The notes: generated from the letters alone by a model not told the origin. 64,000 nucleotides of DNA from Rhizobium sophoriradicis (GCF_003939025.1 NZ_RQIH01000009.1:233933-297932); one strand, 5' to 3'. Positions 9,100 through 22,150 are shown, numbered from the stretch's first letter. Program-made: numbers and translations.

Positions 9100-9876
9100 A
9101 TGCAGATGTCCGAAATGCAACTGACGAAACGCCGCCTGCTCAGCGGTATCGCCATCGCCGCCGCTGCCGTAGCGCTTGTCGCCTGCAACGACAGCAAGGA
9201 CGCTGCCGATGCTTCGTCCTCCGGCAAGACCATGGCCGACGGCACCAATGTCGATACGATGCAGACGGCCGCGACGTCGGCGACCGACATGCCTCAGTCC
9301 GACGGCGATGTCGACATGGCCGAGGTGCTGAAACCCGGCGCGCTGCCGGAAATGGCGCTGGGCAAGGCCGACGCCCCGGTCAAGATCGTCGAATATATGT
9401 CGATGACCTGCCCGCATTGCGCCCATTTCCACAACACCACCTTCGACACGATCAAGCAGAAATACATCGATACCGGCAAGGTGCAGTTCATCATCCGCGA
9501 ATTCCCCTTCGATCCGCGCGCCGCCGCCGCCTTCATGCTCGCCCGCTGCAGCGCCGCCAATCCGGGGCAGATGAGCACGCCGGAGCAGTATTTCGCGATG
9601 GTTTCGATGCTCTTCAAGCAGCAGCAGGTCTGGGCCGCCGCCGAGGATGGCCGCGCCGCATTGCTGCAGATGTCGAAGCTGGCCGGATTTACTGAGGATA
9701 GCTTCACGAAATGCTTGACGAACCAGAAGCTTCTGGATGAAGTGAACGCCACGCGGGAAAGGGGATCCAAGGATTTCGGCGTCGACGCAACGCCAACCTT
9801 CCTCATCAATGGCAAGCGCTATTCTGGAGACATGCCGGTTGACACCATGTCGAAGCTCATCGACAGCCTCATCTGA
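9100..9876 (+). CDS. DsbA/BdbD-like thioredoxin-fold lipoprotein
   Basis: The 258-residue protein has a twin-basic start (TKRRLL) and a lipobox (ALVAC), so it is probably a lipoprotein or at least exported. A disordered Asp/Ser/Thr linker of about 60 residues comes next. The thioredoxin-like domain has the active-site CPHC at residues 104-107 and the cis-proline loop in VDATPTFLING. It resembles DsbA-family oxidoreductases of the BdbD/ScsC kind. ATG 9100 follows GGGGAACCC; an upstream in-frame ATG at 9040 is less likely. It precedes smc, as in other rhizobia. Confidence 0.9.
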   Translation: MQMSEMQLTKRRLLSGIAIAAAAVALVACNDSKDAADASSSGKTMADGTNVDTMQTAATSATDMPQSDGDVDMAEVLKPGALPEMALGKADAPVKIVEYMSMTCPHCAHFHNTTFDTIKQKYIDTGKVQFIIREFPFDPRAAAAFMLARCSAANPGQMSTPEQYFAMVSMLFKQQQVWAAAEDGRAALLQMSKLAGFTEDSFTKCLTNQKLLDEVNATRERGSKDFGVDATPTFLINGKRYSGDMPVDTMSKLIDSLI

Positions 9877-9954
9877 ACCGGACCGTTTGACGACGACGGG
9901 CGACGGCGAAAGCCGTGCGCCCGTTTTTCGTTTTCAGCGCAGTTTGCGGGGGTG

Positions 9955-10112
9955 GCCCCTTCATCCGCCTGCCGGCACCTTCTCCCCGAGGGGAGAAGGG
10001 GTACGCCGCCTGCCTTTCCTTCCCATTATTCGAGGGAAGATTTGGGCACGGCATCGACCCCGAGTCTCTTCTCCCCGGCGGGGAGAAGGTGCCGGCAGGC
10101 GGATGAGGGGGC
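9955..10112. repeat. pair of inverted REP-like elements upstream of smc
   Basis: The module CATCCGCCTGCCGGCACC with CTTCTCCCCGAGGGGAGAAG (9960-10000) recurs inverted at 10069-10108 as CTTCTCCCCGGCGGGGAGAA plus GGTGCCGGCAGGCGGATG. Each half carries its own small palindrome, and the two halves pair over about 45 bases. It fills the space between the DsbA-like gene and smc, so it must be transcribed if the two share a promoter. Confidence 0.85.
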
Positions 10113-10134
10113 TTCCTGCCGTGGATTTATCCGC

Positions 10135-13100
10135 ATGAAGTTCAACAAGCTGCGCCTGGTCGGCTTCAAATCCTTCGTCGAGCCGACGGAATTCATCATT
10201 GAGCGGGGGCTGACCGGCGTCGTCGGCCCGAACGGCTGCGGCAAGTCCAATCTCGTCGAAGCGCTGCGCTGGGTGATGGGCGAGAATTCCTACAAGAACA
10301 TGCGCGCCTCCGGCATGGACGACGTGATCTTTTCCGGTTCCGGCAACCGCCCGGCCCGCAACACCGCCGAGGTGGCGCTCTACCTCGACAATGGCGAGCG
10401 CACCGCGCCGGCCGCCTTCAACGATGCCGACGAGATCCAGGTCACCCGCCGCATCGAACGCGAGCAGGGCTCGCTTTATCGCATCAACGGCAAGGAAAGC
10501 CGCGCCAAGGACGTGCAGCTGCTGTTTGCCGACGCCTCCACCGGCGCCCGATCGCCCTCGATGGTCGGCCAGGGCCGCATCGGCGAGCTGATCCAGGCAA
10601 AGCCGCAGGCCCGCCGCCAGCTCCTGGAAGAGGCGGCCGGCATATCGGGCCTGCATTCGCGCCGCCACGAGGCCGAACTGCGCCTGCGCGCCGCCGAAAC
10701 CAATCTCGAGCGTCTCGACGACGTCACCTCGCAGCTCGAAAGCCAGATCGAAAGCCTGAAGCGCCAGGCCCGCCAGGCGAACCGCTTCAAGACGCTGTCG
10801 GCCGATATCCGCGGCCGCGAGGCGATGCTGCTGCATATTCGCTGGGTGCAGGCGAAGGAGGCCGAAGCCGAGGCCGACAGCGCCCTCAACCAGGCAACCG
10901 TCATCGTCGCCGAAAAGGCGCAGATGCAGATGGAGGCGGCGAAGAACCAGGGCATCGCCAGCCTGAAGCTGCCGGAACTGCGCGAGGGCGAGGCGCGCGC
11001 CGCCGCCGCGCTGCAGCGTCTGCAGATCGCTCGCAGCCAGCTGGAGGAGGATGCCGGCCGCATTCTGCGCCGCCGCGACGAGTTGACCCGCCGTCTCGCT
11101 CAGCTCGCCGAAGACATCCGCCGCGAGGAGCGGCTGGTCGCCGACAATGCCGTCATCCTCGCCAAGCTCGACGCCGAAGAGGCCGAGATATCGGAAATCC
11201 TCGCCGATTCCGGCCGTTATGCCGAGGAAACCCGCGAGGCCTTCGAGGGCGCGGCGGCAAAGCTTGCCGACAGCGAACGCGTCTTCACCCAGCTGACCGC
11301 CGAGCGCGCCGAGGCTGCGGCCGGCCGCAATCAGCTGGAGCGCGCCATCCGCGATCTCGCCGACCGCCGCATGCGCCTCGAACGGCAGATGAACGAAGCA
11401 AACCAGGAACTTGCGGCGATCGGCGAGAAGATTGCCGACCTGCCCGATCCCGAGGAGAAACGCGCCATCGTCGAAGCCGGCGAAATCGCGCTCACCGATG
11501 CCGAAGCCGCCGTCCAGGGGATCGAGCAGGCGCTGGCCGCCGCCCGCCAGACCGAAGCGCTGTCTCGCGCCCCGGTCGATCAGGCCCGCGCCGGCCTCAA
11601 TGCCATCGAAACCGAGGCCCGCACCATTTCCCGCATGCTCGCCGCCGGTGCGGCCGCCGGCAAGTTTCCGCCGGTTGCCGACGAGCTGAAGGTCGATCGC
11701 GGCTTCGAAACCGCGCTGGGGGCTGCGCTCGGTGACGATCTGGAATCGCCGCTCGATGCCGAAGCGCCGGCCCATTGGTCGGAGAATGGCGATGGCGCCG
11801 GCGATCCCGCGCTTCCCGCCGGCGCCACACCGCTGTTGACCCATGTCCGCGCCCCCGCCGCGCTCACCCGCCGCTTGCGCCAGATCGGCCTGGTCGACGA
11901 GGCCGAAGCGCAAGCGCTGATGGCGGCGCTGAAGCCCGGCCAGCGGCTGGTGACGAGAGAAGGCGCAGTCTATCGCTGGGATGGCCATGTCGCCGGCGCC
12001 GACGCTCCGAGCGCTGCCGCCCTGCGCCTTGCTCAGAAAAACCGCCTGGCCGAGCTCGAGGGCGAAGCGGCGCTTGCCCGCGACGTGCTCACTGAGGCCG
12101 AGGAACGGCAGGCGGCGGCCGCCGAGGCGATCCGGGTGGAAGAACGCAAGCTCACTGAGGCGCGCGACATGAGCCGGCTGTCGGCGCGTCATCTGGCCGA
12201 AGCCCGCGATGCGCTTGCCGCGGCCGAACGTGCCTCCGGCGATCTGATCCGCCGCCGCGACGTCGTCAGCGAGGCTGCCAGCCAGCTCGGCGCGCAGCTG
12301 GAGGAGATCGGCATCCAGGAGGAAAATGCCCGAATCGAGCTGGAGGATGCGCCCGATCTGACCGAGATCGACGAGCGGCTGCGTTTCCAGCAGGTGGAGG
12401 TGGCGACCGATCGCGGCGCGCTCGCCGAAGCCCGCGCCCGCCATGAAAGCCTGGCGAGGGAAAACGAAGCCCGCCAGCGCCGCATCATGGCGATCGCCCA
12501 GGAGCGCGAGACCTGGCGCCAGCGGGCGGCAAGCGGCGAGGATCATGTCGCGACACTGCGCGAGCGCGAGGAGGAGGCGCGCGAAGAGGCGGCCGATCTG
12601 GAAATGGCCCCGGATGAATTCGACGACAAGCGCCGCGCGCTGCTCTCCGAATTGCAGAAGGCCGAGGAGGCGCGCCGCAATGCCGGCGATCTCCTGGCCG
12701 AGGCCGAACGCATCCAGCGCGAGGCCGACCACAAGGCGGCGACCGCACTTTCGGAACTGGCCGAATGCCGCGAACGCCGCGGCCGCGCCGAGGAGCGCCT
12801 GGTCTCGGCCCGCGAAAAGCGTGGGGAAAGCGAAAGCCGCATCCGCGAGGTGCTGAATGTTCCCCCGCACGAGGCGCTGCGGCTCACAGGCCTCCAGCCG
12901 ATGCAGGCGCTGCCCGATCCCCGCGAGGTCGAGCGCGATCTGGAGCGGCTGAAGATGGAGCGCGAGCGGCTCGGCGCCGTCAACCTGCGCGCCGACGAGG
13001 AACAGAAGGAACTGAGTGAAAAGCTAGAAGCGCTGATCAAGGAGCGCGACGACGTCATCGATGCGATCCGCAAGCTGCGCGGCGCCATCCAGAGCTTGAA

Positions 13101-13596
13101 CCGAGAGGGCCGCGAGAGGCTGATCGCCGCCTTCGACGTCGTCAACGGCCAGTTCCAGCGGCTCTTCACCCATCTCTTCGGCGGCGGCACTGCCGAGCTG
13201 CAGCTGATCGAATCCGACGACCCGCTCGAAGCCGGCCTCGAAATCCTGGCCCGGCCGCCCGGCAAGAAGCCGCAGACCATGACGCTGCTCTCCGGCGGCG
13301 AGCAGGCGCTGACGGCAATGGCGCTGATCTTCGCCGTCTTCCTCACCAATCCGGCGCCGATCTGCGTGCTCGACGAGGTGGACGCGCCGCTCGACGACCA
13401 CAATGTCGAGCGCTATTGCAACCTGATGGACGAAATGGCGGCCTCCACCGAAACCCGCTTCGTCATCATCACCCACAATCCGATCACCATGGCCCGCATG
13501 AACCGCCTCTTCGGCGTCACCATGGCCGAACAGGGCGTCTCCACCCTCGTTTCCGTCGACCTGCAAACCGCCGAACGCCTGCGCGAGATCGCCTGA
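10135..13596 (+). CDS. smc: chromosome segregation ATPase SMC
   Basis: SMC forms a ring-shaped dimer that organises and separates the chromosome. The 1153-residue protein has the N-terminal Walker A (GPNGCGKSN, near residue 33), long coiled coils rich in Ala, Glu and Arg, a central hinge (around residues 520-640), and the C-terminal half with the ABC signature LSGGEQAL and Walker [14 protein letters not shown]. Residues before [14 protein letters not shown] are repeat-derived, so ATG 10135 is the start. No scpA or scpB is seen next to it. Confidence 0.97.
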   Translation: MKFNKLRLVGFKSFVEPTEFIIERGLTGVVGPNGCGKSNLVEALRWVMGENSYKNMRASGMDDVIFSGSGNRPARNTAEVALYLDNGERTAPAAFNDADEIQVTRRIEREQGSLYRINGKESRAKDVQLLFADASTGARSPSMVGQGRIGELIQAKPQARRQLLEEAAGISGLHSRRHEAELRLRAAETNLERLDDVTSQLESQIESLKRQARQANRFKTLSADIRGREAMLLHIRWVQAKEAEAEADSALNQATVIVAEKAQMQMEAAKNQGIASLKLPELREGEARAAAALQRLQIARSQLEEDAGRILRRRDELTRRLAQLAEDIRREERLVADNAVILAKLDAEEAEISEILADSGRYAEETREAFEGAAAKLADSERVFTQLTAERAEAAAGRNQLERAIRDLADRRMRLERQMNEANQELAAIGEKIADLPDPEEKRAIVEAGEIALTDAEAAVQGIEQALAAARQTEALSRAPVDQARAGLNAIETEARTISRMLAAGAAAGKFPPVADELKVDRGFETALGAALGDDLESPLDAEAPAHWSENGDGAGDPALPAGATPLLTHVRAPAALTRRLRQIGLVDEAEAQALMAALKPGQRLVTREGAVYRWDGHVAGADAPSAAALRLAQKNRLAELEGEAALARDVLTEAEERQAAAAEAIRVEERKLTEARDMSRLSARHLAEARDALAAAERASGDLIRRRDVVSEAASQLGAQLEEIGIQEENARIELEDAPDLTEIDERLRFQQVEVATDRGALAEARARHESLARENEARQRRIMAIAQERETWRQRAASGEDHVATLREREEEAREEAADLEMAPDEFDDKRRALLSELQKAEEARRNAGDLLAEAERIQREADHKAATALSELAECRERRGRAEERLVSAREKRGESESRIREVLNVPPHEALRLTGLQPMQALPDPREVERDLERLKMERERLGAVNLRADEEQKELSEKLEALIKERDDVIDAIRKLRGAIQSLNREGRERLIAAFDVVNGQFQRLFTHLFGGGTAELQLIESDDPLEAGLEILARPPGKKPQTMTLLSGGEQALTAMALIFAVFLTNPAPICVLDEVDAPLDDHNVERYCNLMDEMAASTETRFVIITHNPITMARMNRLFGVTMAEQGVSTLVSVDLQTAERLREIA

Positions 13597-13604
13597 GGTT
13601 TGCG

Positions 13605-14625
13605 TGGCGGCTGTGGATCCCAGGCTCAAGGCCGGGGATGACGGCGGAGAGGTGGTGCCTGGATGGCGGAGGAGAGGTGTTGCCGGGGCGACGGAGGAGA
13701 ACTGGTACCGACTTGACCGGGGAGGGTGGCGAGGCAAATAGGGCGCGCCGGCGCGATCAAGCTACGGCAGGCGGGGGCGAAGCAAGCTGCATCGCCGGTG
13801 CGTCTGGCAACAAAACCAACCACACTCTCCGTCATCCCCGGGCTTGACCCTGGGATCCACGACCAACACGCGGACTTCCATTTCTCTGCAGTGGGACGCC
13901 TTCGCCGTTCGCCCAGCGCCAGCCGCATGGATCCCAGGGTCAAGCCCTGGGATGACGGAGGAGAGGTGGTGCCCGGATGGCGGCGGAGAGGTGGTGCCCG
14001 GATTGGCTGAGGAGAAGTAGTGCCGGGCTGACGGTGCAAGGGTGGTGCTGGGTTGGCCGTGGAGAAGGTAGTGCTTGGCTTGCGGTGGAGAAGTATCGGT
14101 GGACGGAGCAGAGGTGGTGCCGGGACCACAAGCTGCGCCGGACGCAATGAAGCGAGCCGCGAGCGCGGCGAGGCAAACAGCATCGCCAGTGCGTCTGGCG
14201 AGAACGCCAACCACACTCTCCGTCATCCCAGGGCTTGACCCTGGGATCCACAACCAAGCACGCGGACTTCTAATTGCTCTGCAGTGGGGCGCCTTCGCGG
14301 TCCACCTAGTGCCAGCCGCATGGATCCCAGGGTCAAGCCCTGGGATGACGGAGGAGAGGTGGTGCCCGGATGACGGAGGAGAGGTGGTGCCTGGGTGGCG
14401 GAGGAGAGGAGGTACCAGATTGACGGCGGAGGTGGTGCTCCGCTCGACCGAGGAGAGAATATCCGAGTGGACGGAGCAGAGGTGGTGCCAGGAAACGAGC
14501 CGCGCCGGGCGCGATCAACCGAGCGCGGCGGAGAAAGCTGCATCGGCGGTGCGTCTGGCGGCAAAGCCAACCACACTCTCCGTCATCCCAGGGCTTGACC
14601 CTGGGATCCACAACCAAGCCACTCG
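13605..14625. repeat. repeat-filled gap with six family A palindromes and tandem GGTGGTGCC units
   Basis: About 1,070 bases between smc and the GST gene hold no supported gene. Family A palindromes lie at 13613-13643 (variant), 13829-13860, 13927-13958, 14220-14250, 14320-14352 and 14580-14610, in alternating orientation. Between them run imperfect 25-30 base tandem units of the form GGCGGAGGAGAGGTGGTGCC. A third unit, GCGTCTGGCRACAAAACCAA, appears three times next to the palindromes. Open frames here are by-products of the repeats. Confidence 0.85.
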
Positions 14626-14665
14626 GCTACCGTGGGACTGTTCGCCGACCCGGCATGATCCCCGA

Positions 14666-15316
14666 TCACCCACTCGATGCCGCCTGGAAGACGGCGAGCT
14701 GCGCGGCGAAGGCGCGTTGGTAGGCCGGGCGGGCTTCGGCGCGGGCGACATAGGCGGCGAGGTTCGGGTATTCATCCAGGATGTTCGATGATTTCAGCCG
14801 CAGCAGCACCGTGACCATCAAGAGGTCGCCGGCGCTGAAGGCGCCATCGAGCCAGTCGGCATCGCCGAGGCGGGCGGAAAGGCTGTGCAGCCGCTTGCCG
14901 ATGCTCTCCTCGAGTGCGCGCAGGCGCTGCTCGTACCAGGGCTGGTCACGTTCGAGGATTCTGGCGAGGCTGTGATCGAAGACCGGCGGCTCCACGGTGT
15001 TGAGCGCGGCAAACATCCATGAAATCGCCCGCGCCCGGGCATTGGTTTCGTCCGGCAGCAGGCCGCCGTGACGCTCGGCGATATGCAGGACGATCGCGCC
15101 GGACTCGAACAGGGTGAGATCGCCTTCCTCATAGGTCGGGATCTGCCCGAAAGGCTGCAGCGCCAGATGCGCCGGCTCCGTCATCGCCTTGAAGGAGACG
15201 AGACGAACCTCGTAAGGCTGCCCCACTTCCTCGAGCGCCCAGCGAACCCGCATGTCGCGCGCCAGGCCGCGGCCGCGATCGGGCGAACGTTCAAAGGCGG
15301 TAATGGTAATCGTCAT
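14666..15316 (-). CDS. glutathione S-transferase family protein
   Basis: The 216-residue protein has an N-terminal thioredoxin-like domain (MTITITAFERSPDRGRGLARDMRVRW, with PFGQIPTYEEGDLTLFESGAI carrying the cis-Pro and the ES glutathione-binding pair) and an all-helical C-terminal domain (SAGDLLMVTVLLRL). It probably conjugates or reduces with glutathione in the cytoplasm. ATG 15316 is chosen because GGAGGA lies just upstream; ATG 15328 overlaps that box. Substrate unknown. Confidence 0.9.
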   Translation of the reverse strand: MTITITAFERSPDRGRGLARDMRVRWALEEVGQPYEVRLVSFKAMTEPAHLALQPFGQIPTYEEGDLTLFESGAIVLHIAERHGGLLPDETNARARAISWMFAALNTVEPPVFDHSLARILERDQPWYEQRLRALEESIGKRLHSLSARLGDADWLDGAFSAGDLLMVTVLLRLKSSNILDEYPNLAAYVARAEARPAYQRAFAAQLAVFQAASSG

Positions 15317-15442
15317 CGCTTCCTCCATCGCTGTCTGTCCTGAAGACGTCCGGCCGGACGGGATTCCGACATCGATATTCGAGATAGTCCTCGCCGCAGC
15401 TTCGCATAGGGCGCAAGCGATGCACGCTACCGGCGCCGAGCG

Positions 15443-15976
15443 TCAGCCTTCTGCCTCGCCGCATTTCGAGAGGATCTCGTCGACAACGACGGCGAGCGGC
15501 GCCGTGGCGTCGATGCGCTGCGCATGCTTCGGGACATCCTCCTTCGTCGCATGCAATCGCATGATCAGCGCCCGTTCGGCCGGTCGTCCGCCGAACTCGT
15601 CTTCGGGCCTTGCGGCAAGTCGCCGCTTCAGCGTGTCGAGATCGACATCGAGCTCGAAGACCGCGTCGAACCAATCGACGAAGCTTGGAAGATTGCGACA
15701 GCCACCGCAGAAGAAGGAGATGAGGCTGCGCCGATCGACGATCATGGCTCTGACCTTCCCGACATCCCAGATGTGATGCGCGTGCACCCATGCGCTGCGG
15801 TCCGCCACGCGCTCGTCGGCAGGCTCGTCCACCGGTTTCCCGGTCGTGGGATCGCCGCGATAGGCAAGCTCCCGGTCGCCATGGACGACATGGTAACCGC
15901 GCCGCTGCAGCTCGTCGGCCACCGCGGTCTTTCCGGCGCCGGAAACGCCTTCGATCAGATAGTTTCTGACGCCCAT
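15443..15976 (-). CDS. P-loop AAA/shikimate-kinase-like NTPase
   Basis: The 177-residue protein has a Walker A motif at residues 9-16 (EGVSGAGKTAVADELQRRGY) and an arginine-rich lid region. The overall pattern resembles small nucleoside or shikimate-type kinases. The conserved HGDRELAYR following the P-loop and the VVDEIL ending support a kinase fold. The start at 15976 is the first residue of the kinase fold; an upstream in-frame ATG near 16005 would add 10 residues. Substrate unknown. Confidence 0.7.
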   Translation of the reverse strand: MGVRNYLIEGVSGAGKTAVADELQRRGYHVVHGDRELAYRGDPTTGKPVDEPADERVADRSAWVHAHHIWDVGKVRAMIVDRRSLISFFCGGCRNLPSFVDWFDAVFELDVDLDTLKRRLAARPEDEFGGRPAERALIMRLHATKEDVPKHAQRIDATAPLAVVVDEILSKCGEAEG

Positions 15977-16539
15977 TTCGTTGATCTCTGAAGCAGCCGT
16001 CCTCATGCAACGGCGCGATTGACTTAACATGGTTGCCGCCGCTCCGAAACGGCCGGCAGCGCCGGCCGGCATCGGCGGCATCCTGCTCAGGCCGGGATGA
16101 AGCGACCCCGATAAAGGGGAGGCGGCCAACCTTCGTCTCCCCTCAAGCGGCGGAAGATGCAGATCGCCGCCCGTGGCGTGGCTCCAGGTCGAAGGCCTGC
16201 GATGACCGAGAGTGGGCCAATTCCGTCGCCATCTATCGAAATCAAGAGGACATCTCTGGTCGGGCCGCATCCGCCGACCGGTAACAAGGATTAGCCCGGC
16301 CTTGAGGGCCTCGAGCCAACAAATCGCTCCCATTTTTCGCGCCTTTGGCGACAAACACCAAAAAAGGTCGGCTGTCTTGCGCCCCGTACCCCATTTGGGT
16401 GATGCTCTTTTCGCTGACTTGCATTAGAAGTTGTTTCAACGCAACCTGATTACTTTGCTGAAAAAGGCGGGCGCTCAGCGTTGCGGATGTCGAAATTTGC
16501 GATGCGCTTTCCGGGTAGAGGGCAAGAATCCGGGGAGCT

Positions 16540-16708
16540 GTTTTGAGCAATGACGGGGGCGTAAGGCGGCTTTCCAGCATTGCGGAAAACAAGGATCGGA
16601 GCGGTTCCATGAACCGTTCCGGGTTGCGGGACCCCCCGTCCGGTTTTCCTGGCCGGACGGAAACAAGGCTTTGCGGGGCAATGTTGCAGCCCCGCAAAGC
16701 TTTTTTTG
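16540..16708 (+). ncRNA. candidate small RNA with three stem-loops and terminator
   Basis: The gap upstream of ppdK has no convincing gene but contains three consecutive hairpins. Hairpin 1 is 16598-16607 with 16611-16620 (10 bp, one G-U, triloop). Hairpin 2 is 16636-16643 with 16653-16660 (8 bp perfect). Hairpin 3 is 16668-16679 with 16689-16700 (12 bp perfect) followed by T7. The 5' end and promoter are not defined; 16540 is arbitrary. It ends 210 bases before ppdK, so it is probably a separate transcript. No known RNA family is recognised. Confidence 0.55.
16668..16707 (+). terminator. strong rho-independent terminator
   Basis: A perfect 12-bp stem (GCTTTGCGGGGC and GCCCCGCAAAGC) with a nine-base loop is followed by seven T residues. 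No coding sequence leads into it on this strand, which is why a small RNA is proposed. Confidence 0.9.
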
Positions 16709-16917
16709 TGCCTTCTTCATTTCCTTCTCATCGTCTCGACCGCTGGCGGCGTGCAAGATTTATTGTGCAACGCAACATTTTGCCGCATTTGTCGATTTTC
16801 ATTTGAACTCCAAGGGATTAAGCTAATCCCTAAGTTTGTTGACGGACGTCGCCTTTTACTCGGCGTTGTCGGCAGTCTGAGGGATCACGCTGATCCTTCC
16901 GTGGTGTTGGGGGGAAG

Positions 16918-19584
<2,667 letters not shown>

Positions 19585-19607
19585 AGAGCCGGCGGCGCCT
19601 GTGGCGG

Positions 19608-19877
19608 TCAGTAACGATACCGCCAGCGATCGCGGTAGACATAGGGCCCGTTCAGATCCCAGGCCATGCGGTTCATCATCTCGGCACTTTGCGCCCGTGA
19701 TTCCGCCCGCCGGTCGAGATCTATGCGCTGCAGGCAGGTGGCAAAACCATCCGAGCCGCGGCGGAAGCCATAACTCAGGCACTGCCGCTCATCCGCCGCC
19801 CGCCGCTCCTCCGGCGTCATCGTCTGACAGGCGGACAGGCCGGCGGCAAGAAGGGTGATGAGGAGGGCGATGCGCAT
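19608..19877 (-). CDS. small lipoprotein
   Basis: The 89-residue protein has a lipoprotein signal (MRIALLITLLAAGLSACQTM, cysteine at 17). The short mature part carries two more cysteines (RQCLSYGF and ATCLQRI) and an aromatic, basic end (YVYRDRWRYRY). It is convergent with ppdK. Similar short lipoproteins of unknown role are common in rhizobia. Confidence 0.8.
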   Translation of the reverse strand: MRIALLITLLAAGLSACQTMTPEERRAADERQCLSYGFRRGSDGFATCLQRIDLDRRAESRAQSAEMMNRMAWDLNGPYVYRDRWRYRY

Positions 19878-20034
19878 CGGGGCTATTCCTTGCTTTTCCC
19901 TGAGGAAATGCCATTCGGGCGGGGTTAGTCAAGCTGCAGGCGCGGGGCGTGCCCACCTGGTTTCGCTGGTGGATGGCTGACAGGGATGCCTGTGAATGGG
20001 TCTCCTGGCCCACCCCACCCATCGGCAGCAGTCG

Positions 20035-20500
20035 CATGGATCCCAGGGTCAAGCCCTGGGATGACGGAGAGTGTGGTTGGCGTTTCGCCTAACGCGCCAA
20101 AGTAGGGAGGCTCCGCACAAGAACGAGCGAGTGTCCGCCCCGCGCTCCGTCATGCTCGGCCCGCGCCGCCAGAGTAGGGGAGACCCCGCACAAGAGGAAG
20201 CGTGTGCCCACCTCACCCTCCGTCATGCTCGGCCTTGAGCCGAGCATCCACGCCGCGTCCACCAGCAGTTGCATGGATCCCAGGCTCAAGGCCTGGGATG
20301 ACGGAGAGTGTGGTTGGCGTTTTCGCGAAACGCGCCGCCAGAGTAGGGGAGACTCCGCACAAGAAGGAGCGTCTGCCCACCCCACCCTCCGTCATGCTCT
20401 GCCTTGAGCCGAGCGCCCATACCGTCTCCATCCGGCAGCAGTCGCATCGATCCCAGGCTCAAGGCCTGGGATGACGGAGAGTGTGGTGGGCAGTTTTCGC
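20035..20500. repeat. repeat cluster with family A palindromes and triplicated spacer unit
   Basis: Family A copies lie at 20035-20067, 20273-20303 and 20447-20478, with a GCTCGG variant at 20221-20250. Between them a unit starting CGCCRVAGTAGGGGAGRCTCCGCACAAG and ending in a GTCTGCCCACC-like stretch occurs three times (from about 20,095, 20,167 and 20,337), so the cluster is a tandem array of about 120-bp composite units. No gene is supported between 19,878 and 20,530. Confidence 0.8.
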
Positions 20501-20530
20501 CAAATGCGCTGCCTGAGCGAGAAGGGGAGG

Positions 20531-20728
20531 CTAAGCTGCCCCGGCCGGATCGCCGATCGGCAGCAGCGCCGGATCGAGCGGCGGATCCTGCGGGTTCTTC
20601 GTATCGGACGGGTCCTGCGTCGGCGTCAGCGGCGGCTTCTGCTGCGTGGGGTCGGGAATGCCGGGTGTCGGCGTCGGGCCGCGCGGCGTGTCGGTCGTCG
20701 GTGTCGGGATCGGATCTCTGTTCGGCAT
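20531..20728 (-). CDS. small Pro/Thr-rich protein
   Basis: The 65-residue protein is almost entirely Pro, Thr, Asp and Gln (MPNRDPIPTPTTDTP) and should be disordered. The ATG at 20728 has a near-perfect AAAGGAGG box six bases upstream, the main reason to accept it. No signal peptide or domain. Function unknown. Confidence 0.6.
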   Translation of the reverse strand: MPNRDPIPTPTTDTPRGPTPTPGIPDPTQQKPPLTPTQDPSDTKNPQDPPLDPALLPIGDPAGAA

Positions 20729-20850
20729 GATCGCCTCCTTTTCCAAAAGGGAACGGCATGCCGGAAAGATGGTTCCACTTTCGCCGCCCACCTTGCTAGG
20801 CATGAAGGGCATTCCTCTGTATGAGGAGAGCCTCAAGCATGAGGACGAGC

Positions 20851-21096
20851 ATGGCCATTCGCGATCGATTTTCGAAGAAACTGAGCTGCCCGCAATGCGG
20901 CAACACAGGCTTTGCTGAGGCCTCGGAGATCGACGATGCCAAGCGCAAGCACCCGGATTTCAAGGTCGATCAGCTGCCGCGCGGTTTTGGCGTGCAGCGC
21001 GCTTCCAACCACCAGGAAAGCTTCATGCTGAAATGCGAATGCGGCCGCAAGTTTCCCTTCCGCAGCCTGGCGGAGGCCGCGGCCGAGCGGCGCTAG
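20851..21096 (+). CDS. small zinc-ribbon protein
   Basis: The 81-residue protein has an N-terminal CPQCGNTG and a later CECGRKF, giving four cysteines in a C-x2-C / C-x-C arrangement likely to bind zinc. The middle part (DFKVDQLPRGFGV) is not recognised. The start MAIRDRFSKKLSCPQCG is chosen over two upstream ATGs by proximity of the domain and a GAGGACG box. Function unknown. Confidence 0.65.
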   Translation: MAIRDRFSKKLSCPQCGNTGFAEASEIDDAKRKHPDFKVDQLPRGFGVQRASNHQESFMLKCECGRKFPFRSLAEAAAERR

Positions 21097-21126
21097 GTCA
21101 TCATTTCGGCAACAACGCCCAAGGCT

Positions 21127-21516
21127 TCAGATCCGCTCCAGCACTTCGACGAAGGCATCGGCGAAGCGCACCAGATGCGCGGTCTCCGCGTCGGGCGCCT
21201 GCATGCGGATTTCGGTGCCGGCATAATCGAGCAGCGCCAGCACGACGCGCATCTCGCTTTCGCCATCGGGAATGCGAAGCACCGCGATGCGCCGGCAATC
21301 GGCGACAAGGCCTGCGGCCGGCAGGTCGAACAGAAGCTCGCCGCCCGCCCGGCCTGCCGCCTGGCGCACCGCCTCGCAGAAACCGGCATCGCCGTCGGCA
21401 TAACCTTCGAGCGAAAGTTCGAGCTCGACGAGCTCCATCGGCAGCATCGGTTCGCTGTGGTCGATTCCGCCAAGCGCAGACGCTTGCGGCCTTGCTGCTA
21501 TCTCAGGTGAAATCAT
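21127..21516 (-). CDS. hypothetical protein
   Basis: The 129-residue protein is acidic, with a regular hydrophobic pattern (VELELSLEGYADGDAGF, then MRVVLALLDYAGTEIRMQ) consistent with a folded alpha/beta protein. It has no signal peptide or recognised motif. It is convergent with the zinc-ribbon gene. Codon use resembles the neighbours. An antisense frame from 21175 is open but less natural in composition. Confidence 0.5.
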   Translation of the reverse strand: MISPEIAARPQASALGGIDHSEPMLPMELVELELSLEGYADGDAGFCEAVRQAAGRAGGELLFDLPAAGLVADCRRIAVLRIPDGESEMRVVLALLDYAGTEIRMQAPDAETAHLVRFADAFVEVLERI

Positions 21517-21732
21517 CCCGCCTCTCCGTGCCTATAAATCAGGAGATGAAACCGCGGCAGAATGACCTGTTTTTAAAATATCAGCAAGGGCTGATGATTC
21601 GGGCCGGCCATCGCCTCCACCATGTCAGGAGAATTCCATCGGATATTCCCAGACAACAGTTTCAATTCAGCCGAATCTTGCCAGATCCGGATGATTTTGG
21701 GCCGGGCTGGCCTAAAATCTGAATCCGGATCT

Positions 21733-22086
21733 AGAGCCTTTCCTGGTTAGATTGAAGCATTCTGTTGGCTCAAACGGAGTCGGATGGTCGACCGGCCGGC
21801 GCGCGTCGTAGCCCAGTTCTACGGCCAAGCCGGCCGGTCGATCAGCCGGCCCGTTTCAGCCAACCCTCCCGCAGATTTGCCTGGCAAATCTGCAAGACTT
21901 GGGAATCGCCGGACGCACTGATCGCTTCGCCATGGCGAAGCGGTGCGGCCGGTGGGCCGGGCATCTCTAGCCAGGATCAGAGGCGATCGGCTCGGGCGTA
22001 TCTTGGGGTATGCCCATCGCCAATCGCCTCTGCCCTGACGAAAACCTGCTCCGGCAGAATGCTTCAATCTAACCAGGAAAGGCTCT
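21733..22086. mobile_element. 354-bp MITE-like element with 32-bp perfect terminal inverted repeats
   Basis: AGAGCCTTTCCTGG with TTAGATTGAAGCATTCTG at 21733-21764 is repeated exactly inverted at 22055-22086. The 290 bases between contain further palindromes (CAGATTTGCCTGGCAAATCTG; CGCTTCGCCATGGCGAAGCG; GGTCGACCGGCCGG against CCGGCCGGTCGAT) but no gene. This size and structure suit a non-autonomous mobile unit. I see no clear target-site duplication (left flank GATCT, right flank TAATC). Confidence 0.65.
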
Positions 22087-22099
22087 TAATCAAAGAAAT

Positions 22100-22150
22100 A
22101 GAGCATGATGTCGTCCGAAAACCGCTTCACACTTTTCGGCATCATGCTCT
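22100..22150. repeat. 51-bp palindromic repeat, AGAGCATGATG type
   Basis: AGAGCATGATG and CATCATGCTCT form the outer stem, and CCGAAAA with TTTTCGG the inner one. This is a different family from the neighbouring MITE-like unit and from family A, and of a type I recall as frequent between rhizobial genes. The rest of 21,520-22,213 holds no gene. Confidence 0.75.

Noticed and set aside
9961..12870. 969-codon open frame antisense to smc
   Set aside because: Complement of the Ala/Glu/Arg-rich coiled coil of SMC; no recognisable protein features.
13605..14625. CRISPR-like array
   Set aside because: The repeats are palindromes in alternating orientation with irregular, related spacers and no cas genes, so they are intergenic mosaic repeats.
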